Shown piece by piece: positions 7,946-18,309 of a stretch of 64,000 nt of DNA (the first letter of the stretch is position 1; each line of letters opens with the position of its first letter). Under the pieces are notes generated by a model. It had not been told where the DNA came from. It searched no databases and saw only the letters and a program-made list of their open reading frames with translations. This stretch comes from CBDBDZ01 sp965204215 (lineage in GTDB: Bacteria > Pseudomonadota > Gammaproteobacteria > Pseudomonadales > GM7GCV1), in assembly GCA_965204215.1 (NCBI GenBank), contig CBDBDZ010000014.1, forward strand, positions 868,001 to 932,000. Direction: 5' to 3'. The translations under genes and the position numbers were made by a program.

Positions 7946-9205
7946 ATGGCTCAACAATATATTCATTGTGAGGATGGAATTTATTACGTAGAAGCTGCCC
8001 GCTTGCAGACGATAGCACAAATCTATGGAACCCCCTGTTATGTTTACAGTGGCAACGCAATTATTGACAACTATAAAAAATGGGCGAATTCAGGAAGTGG
8101 TCAGCAACAAATATGCTATGCAGTTAAAGCTAACAGTAATCTGGCTATTTTAAATTTATTAGCCAGGCAAGGCAGCGGGTTTGATATTGTTTCACTGGGC
8201 GAATATAAACGCGTTCTATATGCAGGGGGCAACCCACAAAAAGTCATATTTTCAGGAGTAGGTAAAACGCATGAAGATATTGAATACACATTGAAGCATG
8301 GTATTGGTTGTTTCAATGTAGAGTCTGAATCTGAATTGGAACTGATTGCCGACGTTGCAACTCAGTTAAATTGTGTGGCTCCTGTGTCGATACGTGTTAA
8401 CCCCAATATTGATGCAGGAACACATCCTTATATTTCTACGGGATTAAAACAAAATAAATTTGGTATTGAAAGTGAAAAAGCTGTTCAACTTTATCAGACT
8501 ATTCAACAGCATCAGCATTTACTGACAACAGGAATAGATTGTCATATTGGCTCGCAACTGCTTTCTACTCAACCTCTTATTGATAGCTTGCACGCGCTGT
8601 TGACGTTACTTGATCAATTACAACAACTTGGCATCGCATTGAAACATATTGATTTAGGAGGAGGAATAGGTGTCAGTTACAATGATAGTGAACCATCCCC
8701 TAATATAGCCCAATATATTCAGCAAGTCGAACATATTTTGGCGGGAAGAGGGCTGCAGCTTATGTTTGAACCAGGGCGCTCTATTGTTGCCAGTAGTGGG
8801 GTGTTATTAACCAGGGTATTGCATACGAAGGAATCAAGTCACAATTTTGCCATTGTTGATGCGGCTATGAACGACTACCTTCGTCCGGCACTGTATTCAG
8901 CCTGGAACCGAATAGAGAATATTTCTTTGATACAGACTGAACAAACCAAAGCAACAAAAAACTGGGATATTGTGGGACCAATATGTGAAAGTGCTGATTT
9001 TCTAGGAAAGAGTCGCGATATTGAACTTTCCAGTCTGGATTTACTCTGTATTTTTGATGTAGGAGCTTATGGCTTTTCCATGAGTTCCCAATACAACAGC
9101 AGACCCAAGGCCTGTGAAGTGCTGGTTATGGGTGAAAATCATCACCTTATACGGCAAAGAGAAGCGTTTGACGATATAATTCGTGGTGAGCAGTTACTGC
9201 CGTAA
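7946..9205 (+). CDS. lysA: Diaminopimelate decarboxylase
   Basis: PLP-dependent enzyme that makes L-lysine from meso-diaminopimelate. The ATG at 7946 gives 419 residues; a TTG at 7934 would add four. The PLP lysine is in CYAVKANSN, and the barrel motifs ISTGLKQNKFG, DCHIGSQL, DLGGGIGV and MFEPGRSIVA are all visible. The second-domain motifs VGPICESADFLGKSR and GAYGFSMSSQYNSRP supply the substrate cysteine and tyrosine. It lies between lptM and dapF, so the last two steps of the DAP/lysine pathway are adjacent, as in pseudomonads. Confidence 0.97.
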   Translation: MAQQYIHCEDGIYYVEAARLQTIAQIYGTPCYVYSGNAIIDNYKKWANSGSGQQQICYAVKANSNLAILNLLARQGSGFDIVSLGEYKRVLYAGGNPQKVIFSGVGKTHEDIEYTLKHGIGCFNVESESELELIADVATQLNCVAPVSIRVNPNIDAGTHPYISTGLKQNKFGIESEKAVQLYQTIQQHQHLLTTGIDCHIGSQLLSTQPLIDSLHALLTLLDQLQQLGIALKHIDLGGGIGVSYNDSEPSPNIAQYIQQVEHILAGRGLQLMFEPGRSIVASSGVLLTRVLHTKESSHNFAIVDAAMNDYLRPALYSAWNRIENISLIQTEQTKATKNWDIVGPICESADFLGKSRDIELSSLDLLCIFDVGAYGFSMSSQYNSRPKACEVLVMGENHHLIRQREAFDDIIRGEQLLP

Positions 9206-9281
9206 GATTATTCTTAATTTAAAGCGTTAACTGTATTAACCTTATTTAATTTAACTACATTTTAATTATCACTGAAAGTAA

Positions 9282-10145
9282 ATGAAAATTCAATTTTCCA
9301 AAATGCATGGGAGTGGGAATGACTTTATGGTCATTGACGGAGTTAATCAACATTTTACCTTATTGCCAGAGCGCGTATCCCAGTTAGGAAATCGACGTAA
9401 AGGCGTGGGCTTTGACCAACTGCTGGTCGTTGAGTATTGCCCAGAAGAGAATATTGATTTTATTTATCGTATTTATAATAACAATGGAAGCGAGGCAAAA
9501 CATTGCGGTAACGGTGCGCGCTGTATTGCCAAATTTATTTGGGATTTGCGCCTGTCTCACAAAAACATTTTAAAATTATCAACGCCCTCTGGAGTGATAG
9601 TGGTGCGTCGTAATTCTGAAGAAAAAAATGTTAGCGTCAATATGGGCAAAACCTATCTGGATGCTATCGATGTACCTACCACATTAAAGCCGAAAGATAC
9701 TGATTGCGGCATTGAATACGAAACCACTTTAGAAGATGGAATCAAACTGGAATTTACAACGCTTTCCATGGGTAATCCGCATGCAATTTTTGATGTTGAT
9801 GACTTAGGTACAGCCCCTGTTAAAGAAGTAGGCTCTGCCTTGCAAGACCACAATGCCTTTCCGGATCAGGTTAATGTAAGTTTTGCAGATTATGTATCAC
9901 CCACAGAGGTCCACATGCGGGTATACGAACGCGGTGCGGGCGAGACATTGTCTTGTGGTAGTGCAGCCTGTGCCACGGTTGTCAGTGGCATATTGCGCGG
10001 CAAGTTAGAGCCGACTGACTCGGAGCAATTTGTACAAGTGACTTTCCCAGGTGGTGAATTGTTTGTACAGTGGATACAAGAAAAAGGTATTGTGGTACTT
10101 AAGGGGGAGGCGCGTACATCTTTCCGCGGTCAATTGTTTTTGTAA
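9282..10145 (+). CDS. dapF: Diaminopimelate epimerase
   Basis: Converts LL- to meso-diaminopimelate for lysine and peptidoglycan synthesis without a cofactor. It has 287 residues, slightly longer than the usual 274-276. The two catalytic cysteines are in HCGNGARCIA and in GETLSCGSAACA. KMHGSGNDFMVIDG at the N-terminus and MGNPHAIF in the middle are family hallmarks. The stop is 3 bp before the DUF484 gene, and the conserved order lysA-dapF-DUF484-xerC argues for an operon. Confidence 0.97.
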   Translation: MKIQFSKMHGSGNDFMVIDGVNQHFTLLPERVSQLGNRRKGVGFDQLLVVEYCPEENIDFIYRIYNNNGSEAKHCGNGARCIAKFIWDLRLSHKNILKLSTPSGVIVVRRNSEEKNVSVNMGKTYLDAIDVPTTLKPKDTDCGIEYETTLEDGIKLEFTTLSMGNPHAIFDVDDLGTAPVKEVGSALQDHNAFPDQVNVSFADYVSPTEVHMRVYERGAGETLSCGSAACATVVSGILRGKLEPTDSEQFVQVTFPGGELFVQWIQEKGIVVLKGEARTSFRGQLFL

Positions 10146-10148
10146 ATT

Positions 10149-10829
10149 ATGGTGAGTGAGGAAAAAATACCCAACCAGAAGGAAATCACCCAACAGGAAG
10201 TTGTTAATTATTTAGAGCAAAACCCTGACTTTTTTGTAGCGCAAGAAGCGCTACTAGCAACGATGAACTTTGCTCATGCAGGGCAAGCCATATCTATTTT
10301 TCATAGGCAAATTGACTTGTTGCGTGAACAAATAGCAGGAAATAACGAAAAATATCGGCAACTTGCCCAACAAGCTGTTAAAAATGAGCAATTGCTTATC
10401 AAGTTTCGACAATTGTGGGTGGGTATTATCAAGCAGGGTACTATCGTAGAAATACAAACAGCGTTGAAAGAGCAAATGGAGTTGATTTTTGGTTTGAAGC
10501 TATGTATGTTGTTACTGAATAACGCACCCAAAAAGCCCAGTGATTTTATTGAATTATTAAGTAAAAAAGTAAAACACAAAGAGGTAGCTTGTAGCTGCTT
10601 GAGCAAAAAAGATAGGGATATTATCAGTGCACAATTGGATGAGTTTCAAGGAGATGAGGCGCAGCTACATTTACAGTCAACAGCCATTTTGAAATTAGGT
10701 AATAAAGGTTTTTGTATTATAGGTAGTGATGATGTCAATCATTTTAATGCCGATTTGAATACTTTATTTTTGGAAATTACTGCCGATATTATTGCAGCTT
10801 CGGTAGGAAGAGTTGATGTCGTTAGCTAG
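10149..10829 (+). CDS. DUF484 family protein (GAF-like)
   Basis: A 226-residue protein of the DUF484 family, always found between dapF and xerC in gammaproteobacteria. It starts with the family motif VVNYLEQNPDFFVAQEALLATM, followed by a predicted coiled-coil helix (about residues 50-85) and a GAF-like domain to the end. The function is unknown. The C-terminal FCIIGSDDVNHFNADLNTLFLE region is typical of the family. Confidence 0.9.
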   Translation: MVSEEKIPNQKEITQQEVVNYLEQNPDFFVAQEALLATMNFAHAGQAISIFHRQIDLLREQIAGNNEKYRQLAQQAVKNEQLLIKFRQLWVGIIKQGTIVEIQTALKEQMELIFGLKLCMLLLNNAPKKPSDFIELLSKKVKHKEVACSCLSKKDRDIISAQLDEFQGDEAQLHLQSTAILKLGNKGFCIIGSDDVNHFNADLNTLFLEITADIIAASVGRVDVVS

Positions 10830-10888
10830 AACTGCAATTGTGGAGTCGGGTTTCAGTTTGATTGAGATGGGTTAATATTGCCAGACGT

Positions 10889-11797
10889 ATGCCGAAATTA
10901 ATCGAAGATGCTCGTGAAGAATTTATCACATTCCTTAAAGTAGAAAAGCAATACTCCAAGCATAGTTTAGATGCCTACTGGCTTGATTTGAAAGTTTTTT
11001 TTGATTTTTTACAGGAACGTGGCATTACAACGATTGAAGCCATTGATGAAACACATATTCGTTCCTGTCTGGCAAAGCGTCATAGAAAAGGGGTAAATAC
11101 CCAATCACTTCAACGCTGGTTAAGTGCCCTTAGAAGTTATTTTAATTTTGCTATTGAGCATAGAGATTGGTTGCGGGTCAATCCGGTGACCGGTATTAGA
11201 GCACCTAAAGGAGCGAAGCCATTACCTAAAACAATGGATGTCGATCAAGCCATTCGTTTAGTTGAAATTAAAGGTGATAGCTGGTTTGATAAGCGCGATA
11301 GAGCCATGCTGGAATTATTTTATTCTTGCGGGTTGCGGTTATCTGAATTAGTGGCTTTGAATGTTGATACTATCAATTTCACGAATAATGAATTTACTAT
11401 CTCAGGTAAAGGTGGTAGAGAGCGGCTTTTGCCAATTGGTGAACATGCAATTAATGCTGTCAAAGAGTGGCTTGGTGTTCGAAGTGAATATGCGGACAGC
11501 GAAGAGCAGGCATTATTTGTTTCGCAACGAGGTACTCGTATTAATGCCCGTACTATACAATATAGAGTTAAAGATTTGGCGGTAAAGCAGGGCATAAATA
11601 ATCATGTTCACCCCCACATGTTGCGGCATTCATTCGCCAGTCATATACTGGAGTCCAGTAGCGATTTAAGAGCTGTGCAAGATTTACTAGGGCATGTTAA
11701 TATTTCAACCACCCAGCGTTACACACATATTGATTTTCAGTATTTGTCGAAAATTCATGATACAAATCATCCACGCAAAAATATGGATGTAGATTAA
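10889..11797 (+). CDS. xerC: Tyrosine recombinase XerC
   Basis: Site-specific recombinase that with XerD resolves chromosome dimers at dif. The start ATG at 10889 gives 302 residues, the family norm; an upstream TTG at 10862 would add nine unconserved residues. The SAM-like core-binding domain spans about residues 5-90. The catalytic set is visible: Arg in SCGLRLSE, Lys in SGKGGRERLLP, HxxR in HMLRHSFASH, His in LGHVNISTTQ and the nucleophile Tyr in RYTHID. It closes the lysA-dapF-DUF484 operon. Confidence 0.96.
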   Translation: MPKLIEDAREEFITFLKVEKQYSKHSLDAYWLDLKVFFDFLQERGITTIEAIDETHIRSCLAKRHRKGVNTQSLQRWLSALRSYFNFAIEHRDWLRVNPVTGIRAPKGAKPLPKTMDVDQAIRLVEIKGDSWFDKRDRAMLELFYSCGLRLSELVALNVDTINFTNNEFTISGKGGRERLLPIGEHAINAVKEWLGVRSEYADSEEQALFVSQRGTRINARTIQYRVKDLAVKQGINNHVHPHMLRHSFASHILESSSDLRAVQDLLGHVNISTTQRYTHIDFQYLSKIHDTNHPRKNMDVD

Positions 11798-11853
11798 ATC
11801 CAGATTATGCATAATCCAGGTTAAACTTTAATGACAATTTTTAGTCAGCAGAT

Positions 11854-12023
11854 ATTAGCCCTGCAATAAAATATCGCTCCTGCGTATTTTATTGGTCACC
11901 CTTGAAATACTAGCGAAAATATGCGAATTTTCTTGTATTTCAAGGATTCGCGACCGAGCTATCGCTCGTCGGTGGCACTTCCTTGTGCCACATATTTGTT
12001 CGGTATTTTCATACCGAATTAAT
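11854..12023. repeat. Family 2 repeat, copy B (long form)
   Basis: A 170-bp element in the same orientation as copy A. Besides the shared ends it contains an internal inverted repeat with arms CCTTGAAATAC and GTATTTCAAGG, and a nested GAAAAT/ATTTTC pair. GAGCTATCGCTC and TGGCACTTCCTTGTGCCA form two more hairpins. It occupies most of the gap between xerC and msrA and ends 30 bp before the msrA start. Confidence 0.82.
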
Positions 12024-12053
12024 AAACAAAGTAACTAAATTATAGCCATTGAT

Positions 12054-12638
12054 ATGAAAATAATCACCCCTGAATTTTTGAGCGATGTTAACCATTATGT
12101 AAATTCCAATTCAATGCTTGTGCCTTTCCCTGATGATTGTGAACTATTACAGTTTGGTATGGGCTGTTTTTGGGGCGCAGAAAGGCGATTTTGGGAACAA
12201 GCGGGTGTTTATGTTACCGCTGCAGGTTATGCTGGAGGTAGTAGTAGTAAAACCCCCAATTATAACCAGGTGTGTAGCGGTATAACCGGGCATGCTGAAG
12301 TGGTGCTGGTGGTGTACAACCCAACAGAAACCACTATGGATAATTTGTTAAAAGTCTTTTGGGAGTCGCATGACCCCACTCAAGGTATGCGTCAAGGTAA
12401 TGATATTGGCTCTCAATATCGCTCAGTTATTTATGTCGGCAGTCAAGAGCAATTGGCAATAGCTAATGCGTCGAAACAGCGCTATCAAGAACTGTTAACT
12501 CGACAAGGACTAGGTACAATTACGACGGAAATCAAAATGAGTCAAACCTTTTACTACGCTGAAGAATACCACCAACAATATTTGGCTAAAAACCCCAATG
12601 GCTATTGTGGTTTGAAGGAAACAGGTGTTCAGATTTAG
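12054..12638 (+). CDS. msrA: Peptide methionine sulfoxide reductase A
   Basis: Reduces the S-epimer of methionine sulfoxide in proteins, using thioredoxin. It has 194 residues. The active-site motif GCFWGAERRFW holds the catalytic Cys, AGYAGG and HAEVV follow, and AEEYHQQYLAKNPNGYCG carries the C-terminal recycling region. Start is the ATG at 12054. It is followed at 8 bp by convergent mltF. Confidence 0.96.
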   Translation: MKIITPEFLSDVNHYVNSNSMLVPFPDDCELLQFGMGCFWGAERRFWEQAGVYVTAAGYAGGSSSKTPNYNQVCSGITGHAEVVLVVYNPTETTMDNLLKVFWESHDPTQGMRQGNDIGSQYRSVIYVGSQEQLAIANASKQRYQELLTRQGLGTITTEIKMSQTFYYAEEYHQQYLAKNPNGYCGLKETGVQI

Positions 12639-12646
12639 GAAAGCTA

Positions 12647-14125
12647 TCAATATAAATTAATTTTAGCTAACCGCTTATCAATAGTTTGTAAGTCTAGTGC
12701 TGCCTGGTTTTGTTGTTGCATTTCCAATTTTTGATTTAATGTTTCTTGCCACAGGTACCATTTTAAGATGCTTTGGTAAAAACCAATATTGTCGACATAA
12801 GAGACTGCTTCGTAACCGCGTGCAGAGCCGTAGCGCAGCCATTTATAATACTTTTTTTCACTAAGTAGAGGCAAAACTTCGCGTAAATCACCCCAACTAT
12901 TGGGGTCTTTTTCTAATTTTTCTGCTAGTCTCCGGGCGTCTTGTAAGTGACCATAACCTATATTATATGCGGCGAGAGCCATTCGCAACCGGTCAGGGTC
13001 GATAATATCTTTTTGTAGACGGTGGTATATTTTTGTTAAATATTCGGCTCCGCCTCTCAGGCTTTGTTCGGGGTCGAGCAGGTCTTCAACACCCAATTGT
13101 TCGGCAGTGACTTGAGTTAACATCATCAGGCCTCGGACATTGGTAAAAGAGCGTGCCTTGGGGTTCCAGTGTGATTCTTGATAGGCAACGGAAGCCAGTA
13201 ATAGCCAATCCATTAAATACTCTTTGGCAACCTCTTTAAATAGTGATTCGTAAGTGGGTAACAGGTTGTCAATTTTGCGTTTGAAAGTTAAAGCCGATGT
13301 AAAATCAAACGGTTGCAGAGGGTGAATGTTTGACATGATAATATTCATAAGTTTGCCAGAACTGTCAAGGCTGTCAATGGATTGATTAAGCTCGTCAATA
13401 AATGCAAAATGGGTTTTATTGGGTAGGGCAAATGTTAATTTCAGCGGTGAATTAACACCTTCAATTTCCACAGCTAACTTGCGCAAATGCGGAAAGAAAC
13501 TGCGTTTTTGCAAAAAGTGTGGTTCGCTAATAAGTGCGGCTATTGCCCCTTTTTGTTGCACTTTTTGCATGATTTGATAGTTGTAATCATCGGTAATTTC
13601 AATGTTCAGGGCTGGGTATTGCTCTTGAATAGCGTCTACTATATTGTACTGTATACTGTGTCTGCTTATGAGTAGTGGAATATTGCGGTCCACCATTTGA
13701 TTGATACCGCCAAAAATACTATCGCGATGACGAATGATAATAGATTCAATATCCATAATCGGTTTGGAATATTGAATCAGTGGTCGAACAATTGAACTAT
13801 TATCACAATTACAAATTTCGGCAGCTCCAATATCAACTCGTCTGCTGGCTACAGCTTTTAGCAGATGTTGTTTCGAGTCAAACTCTACAATCTCCAGTTT
13901 TTTATCCATTGTGTTGGCCAGTGCTTGTAATACCTCCTGCTCAAAGCCTTGGTTGATATTGCCTTTTTTAAAATAAGTCATGCTGCCAAAGACAACACCA
14001 GCTTTTAGCGTAGTGCTATCAGTGTGAATATGAATGCTTGATAAATGTAACCCAAGGCATAAAAACAATATGATGCCTAATTTCAAATTGCGACTGATGT
14101 CTCGGTTAGTTATTGTGTTTAACAA
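12647..14125 (-). CDS. mltF: Membrane-bound lytic murein transglycosylase F
   Basis: Periplasmic, membrane-anchored enzyme that cleaves peptidoglycan to 1,6-anhydromuropeptides. It has 492 residues: a hydrophobic signal or anchor at about 14-32, a solute-binding-protein type 3 domain to about 270, and a C-terminal SLT domain. The catalytic Glu is in AYQESHWNP (about residue 320), and GLMMLTQVTAEQLGV and AAYNIGYGHL are the further SLT motifs. Divergence from purL is conserved in E. coli and Pseudomonas, which supports the name. Confidence 0.93.
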   Translation of the reverse strand: MLNTITNRDISRNLKLGIILFLCLGLHLSSIHIHTDSTTLKAGVVFGSMTYFKKGNINQGFEQEVLQALANTMDKKLEIVEFDSKQHLLKAVASRRVDIGAAEICNCDNSSIVRPLIQYSKPIMDIESIIIRHRDSIFGGINQMVDRNIPLLISRHSIQYNIVDAIQEQYPALNIEITDDYNYQIMQKVQQKGAIAALISEPHFLQKRSFFPHLRKLAVEIEGVNSPLKLTFALPNKTHFAFIDELNQSIDSLDSSGKLMNIIMSNIHPLQPFDFTSALTFKRKIDNLLPTYESLFKEVAKEYLMDWLLLASVAYQESHWNPKARSFTNVRGLMMLTQVTAEQLGVEDLLDPEQSLRGGAEYLTKIYHRLQKDIIDPDRLRMALAAYNIGYGHLQDARRLAEKLEKDPNSWGDLREVLPLLSEKKYYKWLRYGSARGYEAVSYVDNIGFYQSILKWYLWQETLNQKLEMQQQNQAALDLQTIDKRLAKINLY

Positions 14126-14154
14126 TGCGATAAACTCTGTACTGGAAGCATAGT

Positions 14155-14325
14155 ATTAATTTGGCATGAAAATACCGAACAAATATGTGGCACAGGGGAG
14201 TGCCACCGACGAACGATAGCTTGGTCGCGAACCCTTGAAATACAAGAAAATTCGCATATTTTCGTTAGTATTTCAAGGGTGACCAATAAAATACGCAGGA
14301 GCGGTATTTTAATTGCGAGGTTAAT
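14155..14325. repeat. Family 2 repeat, copy C (long form, inverted)
   Basis: A 171-bp copy on the opposite strand to A, B and D, lying between divergent mltF and purL. It keeps the long internal hairpin with arms CCTTGAAATAC and GTATTTCAAGG. Ends are ATTAATTTGGCATGAAAATA and the complement of ATTAACCTCGCAATTAAAAT. It starts 29 bp from the mltF start codon, so the mltF promoter must lie in or beyond the repeat. Confidence 0.82.
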
Positions 14326-14412
14326 AGTGCCTATTATAAACCCAATAAATTGAGTAGAATACCCATCTCGCATTTTAAGCATCAATCACTATTCATTTCC
14401 ATTTAAGCCTAA

Positions 14413-17400
14413 ATGTCAACGTTTTATATTTATCGAGGACTTCCTGTATTAAATTCTTTTCGAATCAATCAGCTAGTGGACAAGGCTTCAAAACAGTTTC
14501 GAGTTGAGTTGAATCATGTGAATATAGAGACAGAATATATCTACTTTGTAGAAATCGACGATAATTTAACCTCAGATGATGAAGAGGTGCTGATGCAGTT
14601 ACTGGAGTTGTCAACGCAGCAGCCTGATACTGATGAATTGGGAAATACTATTGACTATATTGTTATGCCACGGCAAGGCACTCAAACACCATGGTCAACG
14701 AAAGCGACGAATATAGCTAATCGTTGTGGTTTAAATTCGGTCTGCAAAGTGGAGCGCGGCATTGCTTACAAAATAGAAACCAGCTTTGGTATGATCGATA
14801 AATTTCAGTTGATAACTCACGATAGAATGACAGAAGTTGTAGTGGATACTATTGAGCATGCAAAGCAATTATTTGTACCTGTAGCCAGGCGCAGTATGAA
14901 AACGGTAAATATTGAGGATGGAGGCAAACAGGCATTAGAAAACGCCAATGTGGAAGAAGGACTGGCTTTGAACTCTTTAGAAATTGATTATTTGTATTCG
15001 CAGTTTAGGTTATTAGGGCGCAACCCTAATGATATTGAACTGATGATGTTTGCACAGGCGAATTCTGAACATTGCAGACATAAAATATTTAATGCTAACT
15101 GGACAATTGATGGTGAAGAACAAGCTTATAGCCTGTTTCAAATGATAAAAAACACCTATCAATGCAACAGCAGAGATGTACTTTCGGCTTATTCTGACAA
15201 TGCTGCGGTTATCAAAGGTTATCAAGGCAAGCGCTTTTTTCCTGATACACGGACTGGTAGTTACCATTATCAGGATGAATCCATCAATATTTTGATGAAA
15301 GTAGAAACTCACAATCACCCAACTGCGATTTCGCCATTTCCAGGGGCGGGTACAGGGAGCGGTGGTGAAATACGTGATGAAGGGGCAACAGGTAGGGGTT
15401 CTAAGCCTAAAGCAGGGCTTTGTGGTTTTACAGTATCGCATCTCAATATTAATGAATTGCCACTACAATGGGAATACGATTACGGGAAACCCCAACGTAT
15501 TGTGACAGCGTTGGATATTATGGTGGAAGGTCCTATAGGTGCAGCAGCTTTTAACAACGAATTTGGTCGACCTAATTTATGCGGCTACTTTCGTTCTTTT
15601 GAAGCTGATATCAGCACAGGAAAAGACGTTGAGCATTGGGGTTATCACAAACCTATTATGATAGCGGGCGGCTATGGTAATATTCGCCAAAATCATATTG
15701 ATAAACCCACATTCAGTGCAGGGACTCAACTGGTTGTATTGGGAGGACCTGCCATGTTGATTGGACTGGGAGGTGGGGCTGCCTCTTCCATGGTGTCAGG
15801 GCAATCCAGTGCTGCTCTGGATTTTGCCTCGGTACAACGCCAAAACCCTGAAATGCAAAGACGTTGTCAGGAAGCAATTGACAGATGTTGGGCAATGGGC
15901 GACAACAACCCCATTGCCTTTATTCATGATGTTGGTGCAGGGGGTTTGTCCAATGCGCTGCCAGAGTTGATTAAAGACGGAGGCGTTGGCGGTGCATTTA
16001 AACTGGCGGCGATTCCTAGTGCTGACAAAAGTTTGGCGCCAGCAGAAATATGGTGTAACGAAGCACAAGAGCGCTACGTATTGGCGATAAAGCCTGAACA
16101 AATGGAGACTTTTACCAGTATTTGTGAGCGTGAACAGGCGCCCTTTGCATTAGTAGGTGAAGCCATGCAAGACAAGCATTTAACTTTAACTGGCGAGGAA
16201 AATCAAAAAGAACAAAGCTGTATTGATTTACCATTGAGTTTATTGTTTGGTGAATCCTCTAAAATGCATATTGAAGAGCACTCGAAGAAAATTCAATTAC
16301 AGGAAATATCTGCGAGTAAAAGCGATAATATCAATTTTCAGGATGCGGTATACAAAGTGCTTTCACACCCCACTGTGGCTTGCAAATCCTTTTTAATTAC
16401 CATTGGCGATCGCTCTATTACAGGTCAAGTAGTGCGTGACCAGATGATCGGTCCGTGGCAAGTGCCAGTTGCCGACTATGCAATGACGACCAGTAGCTAT
16501 TGCAGTTTTTCTGGTGAGGCAATGGCAATAGGTGAGCGCTCTCCTCTTGCTGTTGTCAATGCGGCTGCATCGGCTCGGATAGCGGTGGCAGAAGCTGTCA
16601 CCAATATAGCTGCAACTGATATTGGCAATATTGGCAATATCAAACTTTCGGCTAATTGGATGTGCGCCTCTGGCTATAATCAGGAAAATGTTAAGTTGTA
16701 TCAAGCGGTAAAAGCTGTTGGAATGCAATTTTGCCCGGAATTGGGCATTGCTATTCCTGTGGGTAAAGATTCCATGTCAATGCGTACTGTATGGCACCAG
16801 GATAATACAGAAAAAAGCGTTGTATCTCCAATGTCGTTAATTGTTTCGGCTTTCAGTCCTGTTAATGATGTGCGCAAAGCGTTGACTCCTTATATAACGC
16901 AAGAGTGTCAGTTAATTGCCCTTAATATTGGTTTAGACGCTAATCAAGGGCTAGGTGGCAGTATTTTTGAACAGTGCTATCGATTGTTTAACGATGATGT
17001 TGCCGATACGAATGCTCAGTTATTAAAAACTTTTTTTGAGGCTATTCAGCATTGCTTGCAACAAGACTGGCTATTGGCTTATCATGACAGAAGTGATGGG
17101 GGTTTACTGGCAACGGTTATAGAAATGGCATTTGCCAGTCGCTGCTCACTTGATTTAAATTACAAAGGTACCCATGATGCAATTCAATATTGGTTCAATG
17201 AAAATCCTGGGGCAGTTATAGCCGTTTCAAACCAAAAATTGCAATGGGTTAATGACTATCTCAAGCAATTGAATGTGCCTTTTGAGGTATTAGGCAGTGT
17301 TGGTTTTGATAATGAGTCCATTAGTATTACTCACAATAACAAGCAAATTTTAGATGAAAAGCGAGCAAACCTGCAATATCAATGGTCAACAGTCAGCCAT

Positions 17401-18300
17401 GCAATAGCACGATTGCGTGATAACCCGCAAACCGTGGACAGTGAGTATGACTTAATTCGAGAGCAAGATAAAGGGTTGCATCAACACCTGACATTTGATG
17501 CTCAAGACAATATTTCTACCCCTTTTATTAATAGCGGCGTAAGACCTAAAGTAGCCATTTTAAGAGAGCAAGGTGTCAATGGTCAGATGGAAATGGCAGC
17601 GGCTTTTGATGCGGCTGGTTTTGAAGCCATTGACGTGCATATGAATGATTTGCGAGCTGGAGATATGCAATTGGAATCGTTTAAGGGGCTAGTTGCATGT
17701 GGTGGTTTTTCTTATGGCGATGTACTGGGTGCAGGACTTGGATGGGCTAAAAGTATTCTCTATACATCGCAATTGAGAGAGCAGTTTGAGAGGTGGTTTA
17801 ACCGCAATGATAATTTATCCTTAGGTGTTTGCAATGGCTGCCAGATGATGTCAGGATTGGCATCAATTATTCCTGATACTGAAAATTGGCCGGCGTTTGT
17901 GCGGAATCAATCAGAACAGTTTGAAGCGCGAGTTGCAACGGTTCAAGTGGAGCAATCAAATTCTGTATTGCTTGCAGGAATGCAAGGCTCTTGCATTCAG
18001 GTAGCAGTTGCTCATGGTGAAGGGCGAGCAATGCTAAACAACAATGCGCTTGAAACAACTCAAATTGCATTGCGTTATGTGGATAACAACCATACTCCAA
18101 CTCAGCGCTACCCTCTAAATCCTAATGGTTCGGATAATGCTATAGCAGCGGTATGCAGTAACGATGGGCGAACTACCATTATGATGCCGCACCCTGAAAG
18201 AGTGTATCGAACCATTACCAATTCTTATTATGACAAGAGTCAGGGTGACGACGGGCCCTGGCTTAGAATGTTTCGCAATGCACGAGTGTGGTTAAATTAA
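14413..18300 (+). CDS. purL: Phosphoribosylformylglycinamidine synthase
   Basis: Large single-chain FGAM synthase of purine synthesis, using FGAR, ATP and glutamine. The 1295-residue length equals that of E. coli PurL. Visible parts are the linker and FGAM core with MFAQANSEHCRHKIFNA, KVETHNHPTAISPFPGA and GGGAASSM, a second half with GKDSMSMRT, and a class I glutaminase domain with LGVCNGCQMM (Cys about residue 1140), VAHGEGR and MPHPERVYR. No fusion break or frameshift is present. It is followed after 9 bp by the phosphofructokinase gene, with GAGAG as its ribosome binding site. Confidence 0.98.
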   Translation: MSTFYIYRGLPVLNSFRINQLVDKASKQFRVELNHVNIETEYIYFVEIDDNLTSDDEEVLMQLLELSTQQPDTDELGNTIDYIVMPRQGTQTPWSTKATNIANRCGLNSVCKVERGIAYKIETSFGMIDKFQLITHDRMTEVVVDTIEHAKQLFVPVARRSMKTVNIEDGGKQALENANVEEGLALNSLEIDYLYSQFRLLGRNPNDIELMMFAQANSEHCRHKIFNANWTIDGEEQAYSLFQMIKNTYQCNSRDVLSAYSDNAAVIKGYQGKRFFPDTRTGSYHYQDESINILMKVETHNHPTAISPFPGAGTGSGGEIRDEGATGRGSKPKAGLCGFTVSHLNINELPLQWEYDYGKPQRIVTALDIMVEGPIGAAAFNNEFGRPNLCGYFRSFEADISTGKDVEHWGYHKPIMIAGGYGNIRQNHIDKPTFSAGTQLVVLGGPAMLIGLGGGAASSMVSGQSSAALDFASVQRQNPEMQRRCQEAIDRCWAMGDNNPIAFIHDVGAGGLSNALPELIKDGGVGGAFKLAAIPSADKSLAPAEIWCNEAQERYVLAIKPEQMETFTSICEREQAPFALVGEAMQDKHLTLTGEENQKEQSCIDLPLSLLFGESSKMHIEEHSKKIQLQEISASKSDNINFQDAVYKVLSHPTVACKSFLITIGDRSITGQVVRDQMIGPWQVPVADYAMTTSSYCSFSGEAMAIGERSPLAVVNAAASARIAVAEAVTNIAATDIGNIGNIKLSANWMCASGYNQENVKLYQAVKAVGMQFCPELGIAIPVGKDSMSMRTVWHQDNTEKSVVSPMSLIVSAFSPVNDVRKALTPYITQECQLIALNIGLDANQGLGGSIFEQCYRLFNDDVADTNAQLLKTFFEAIQHCLQQDWLLAYHDRSDGGLLATVIEMAFASRCSLDLNYKGTHDAIQYWFNENPGAVIAVSNQKLQWVNDYLKQLNVPFEVLGSVGFDNESISITHNNKQILDEKRANLQYQWSTVSHAIARLRDNPQTVDSEYDLIREQDKGLHQHLTFDAQDNISTPFINSGVRPKVAILREQGVNGQMEMAAAFDAAGFEAIDVHMNDLRAGDMQLESFKGLVACGGFSYGDVLGAGLGWAKSILYTSQLREQFERWFNRNDNLSLGVCNGCQMMSGLASIIPDTENWPAFVRNQSEQFEARVATVQVEQSNSVLLAGMQGSCIQVAVAHGEGRAMLNNNALETTQIALRYVDNNHTPTQRYPLNPNGSDNAIAAVCSNDGRTTIMMPHPERVYRTITNSYYDKSQGDDGPWLRMFRNARVWLN

Positions 18301-18309
18301 TCGAGAGAA

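Noticed and set aside
15013..16728. Several open frames opposite purL
   Set aside because: They lie in a strongly conserved purL region and have no recognisable family, so are antisense shadows.
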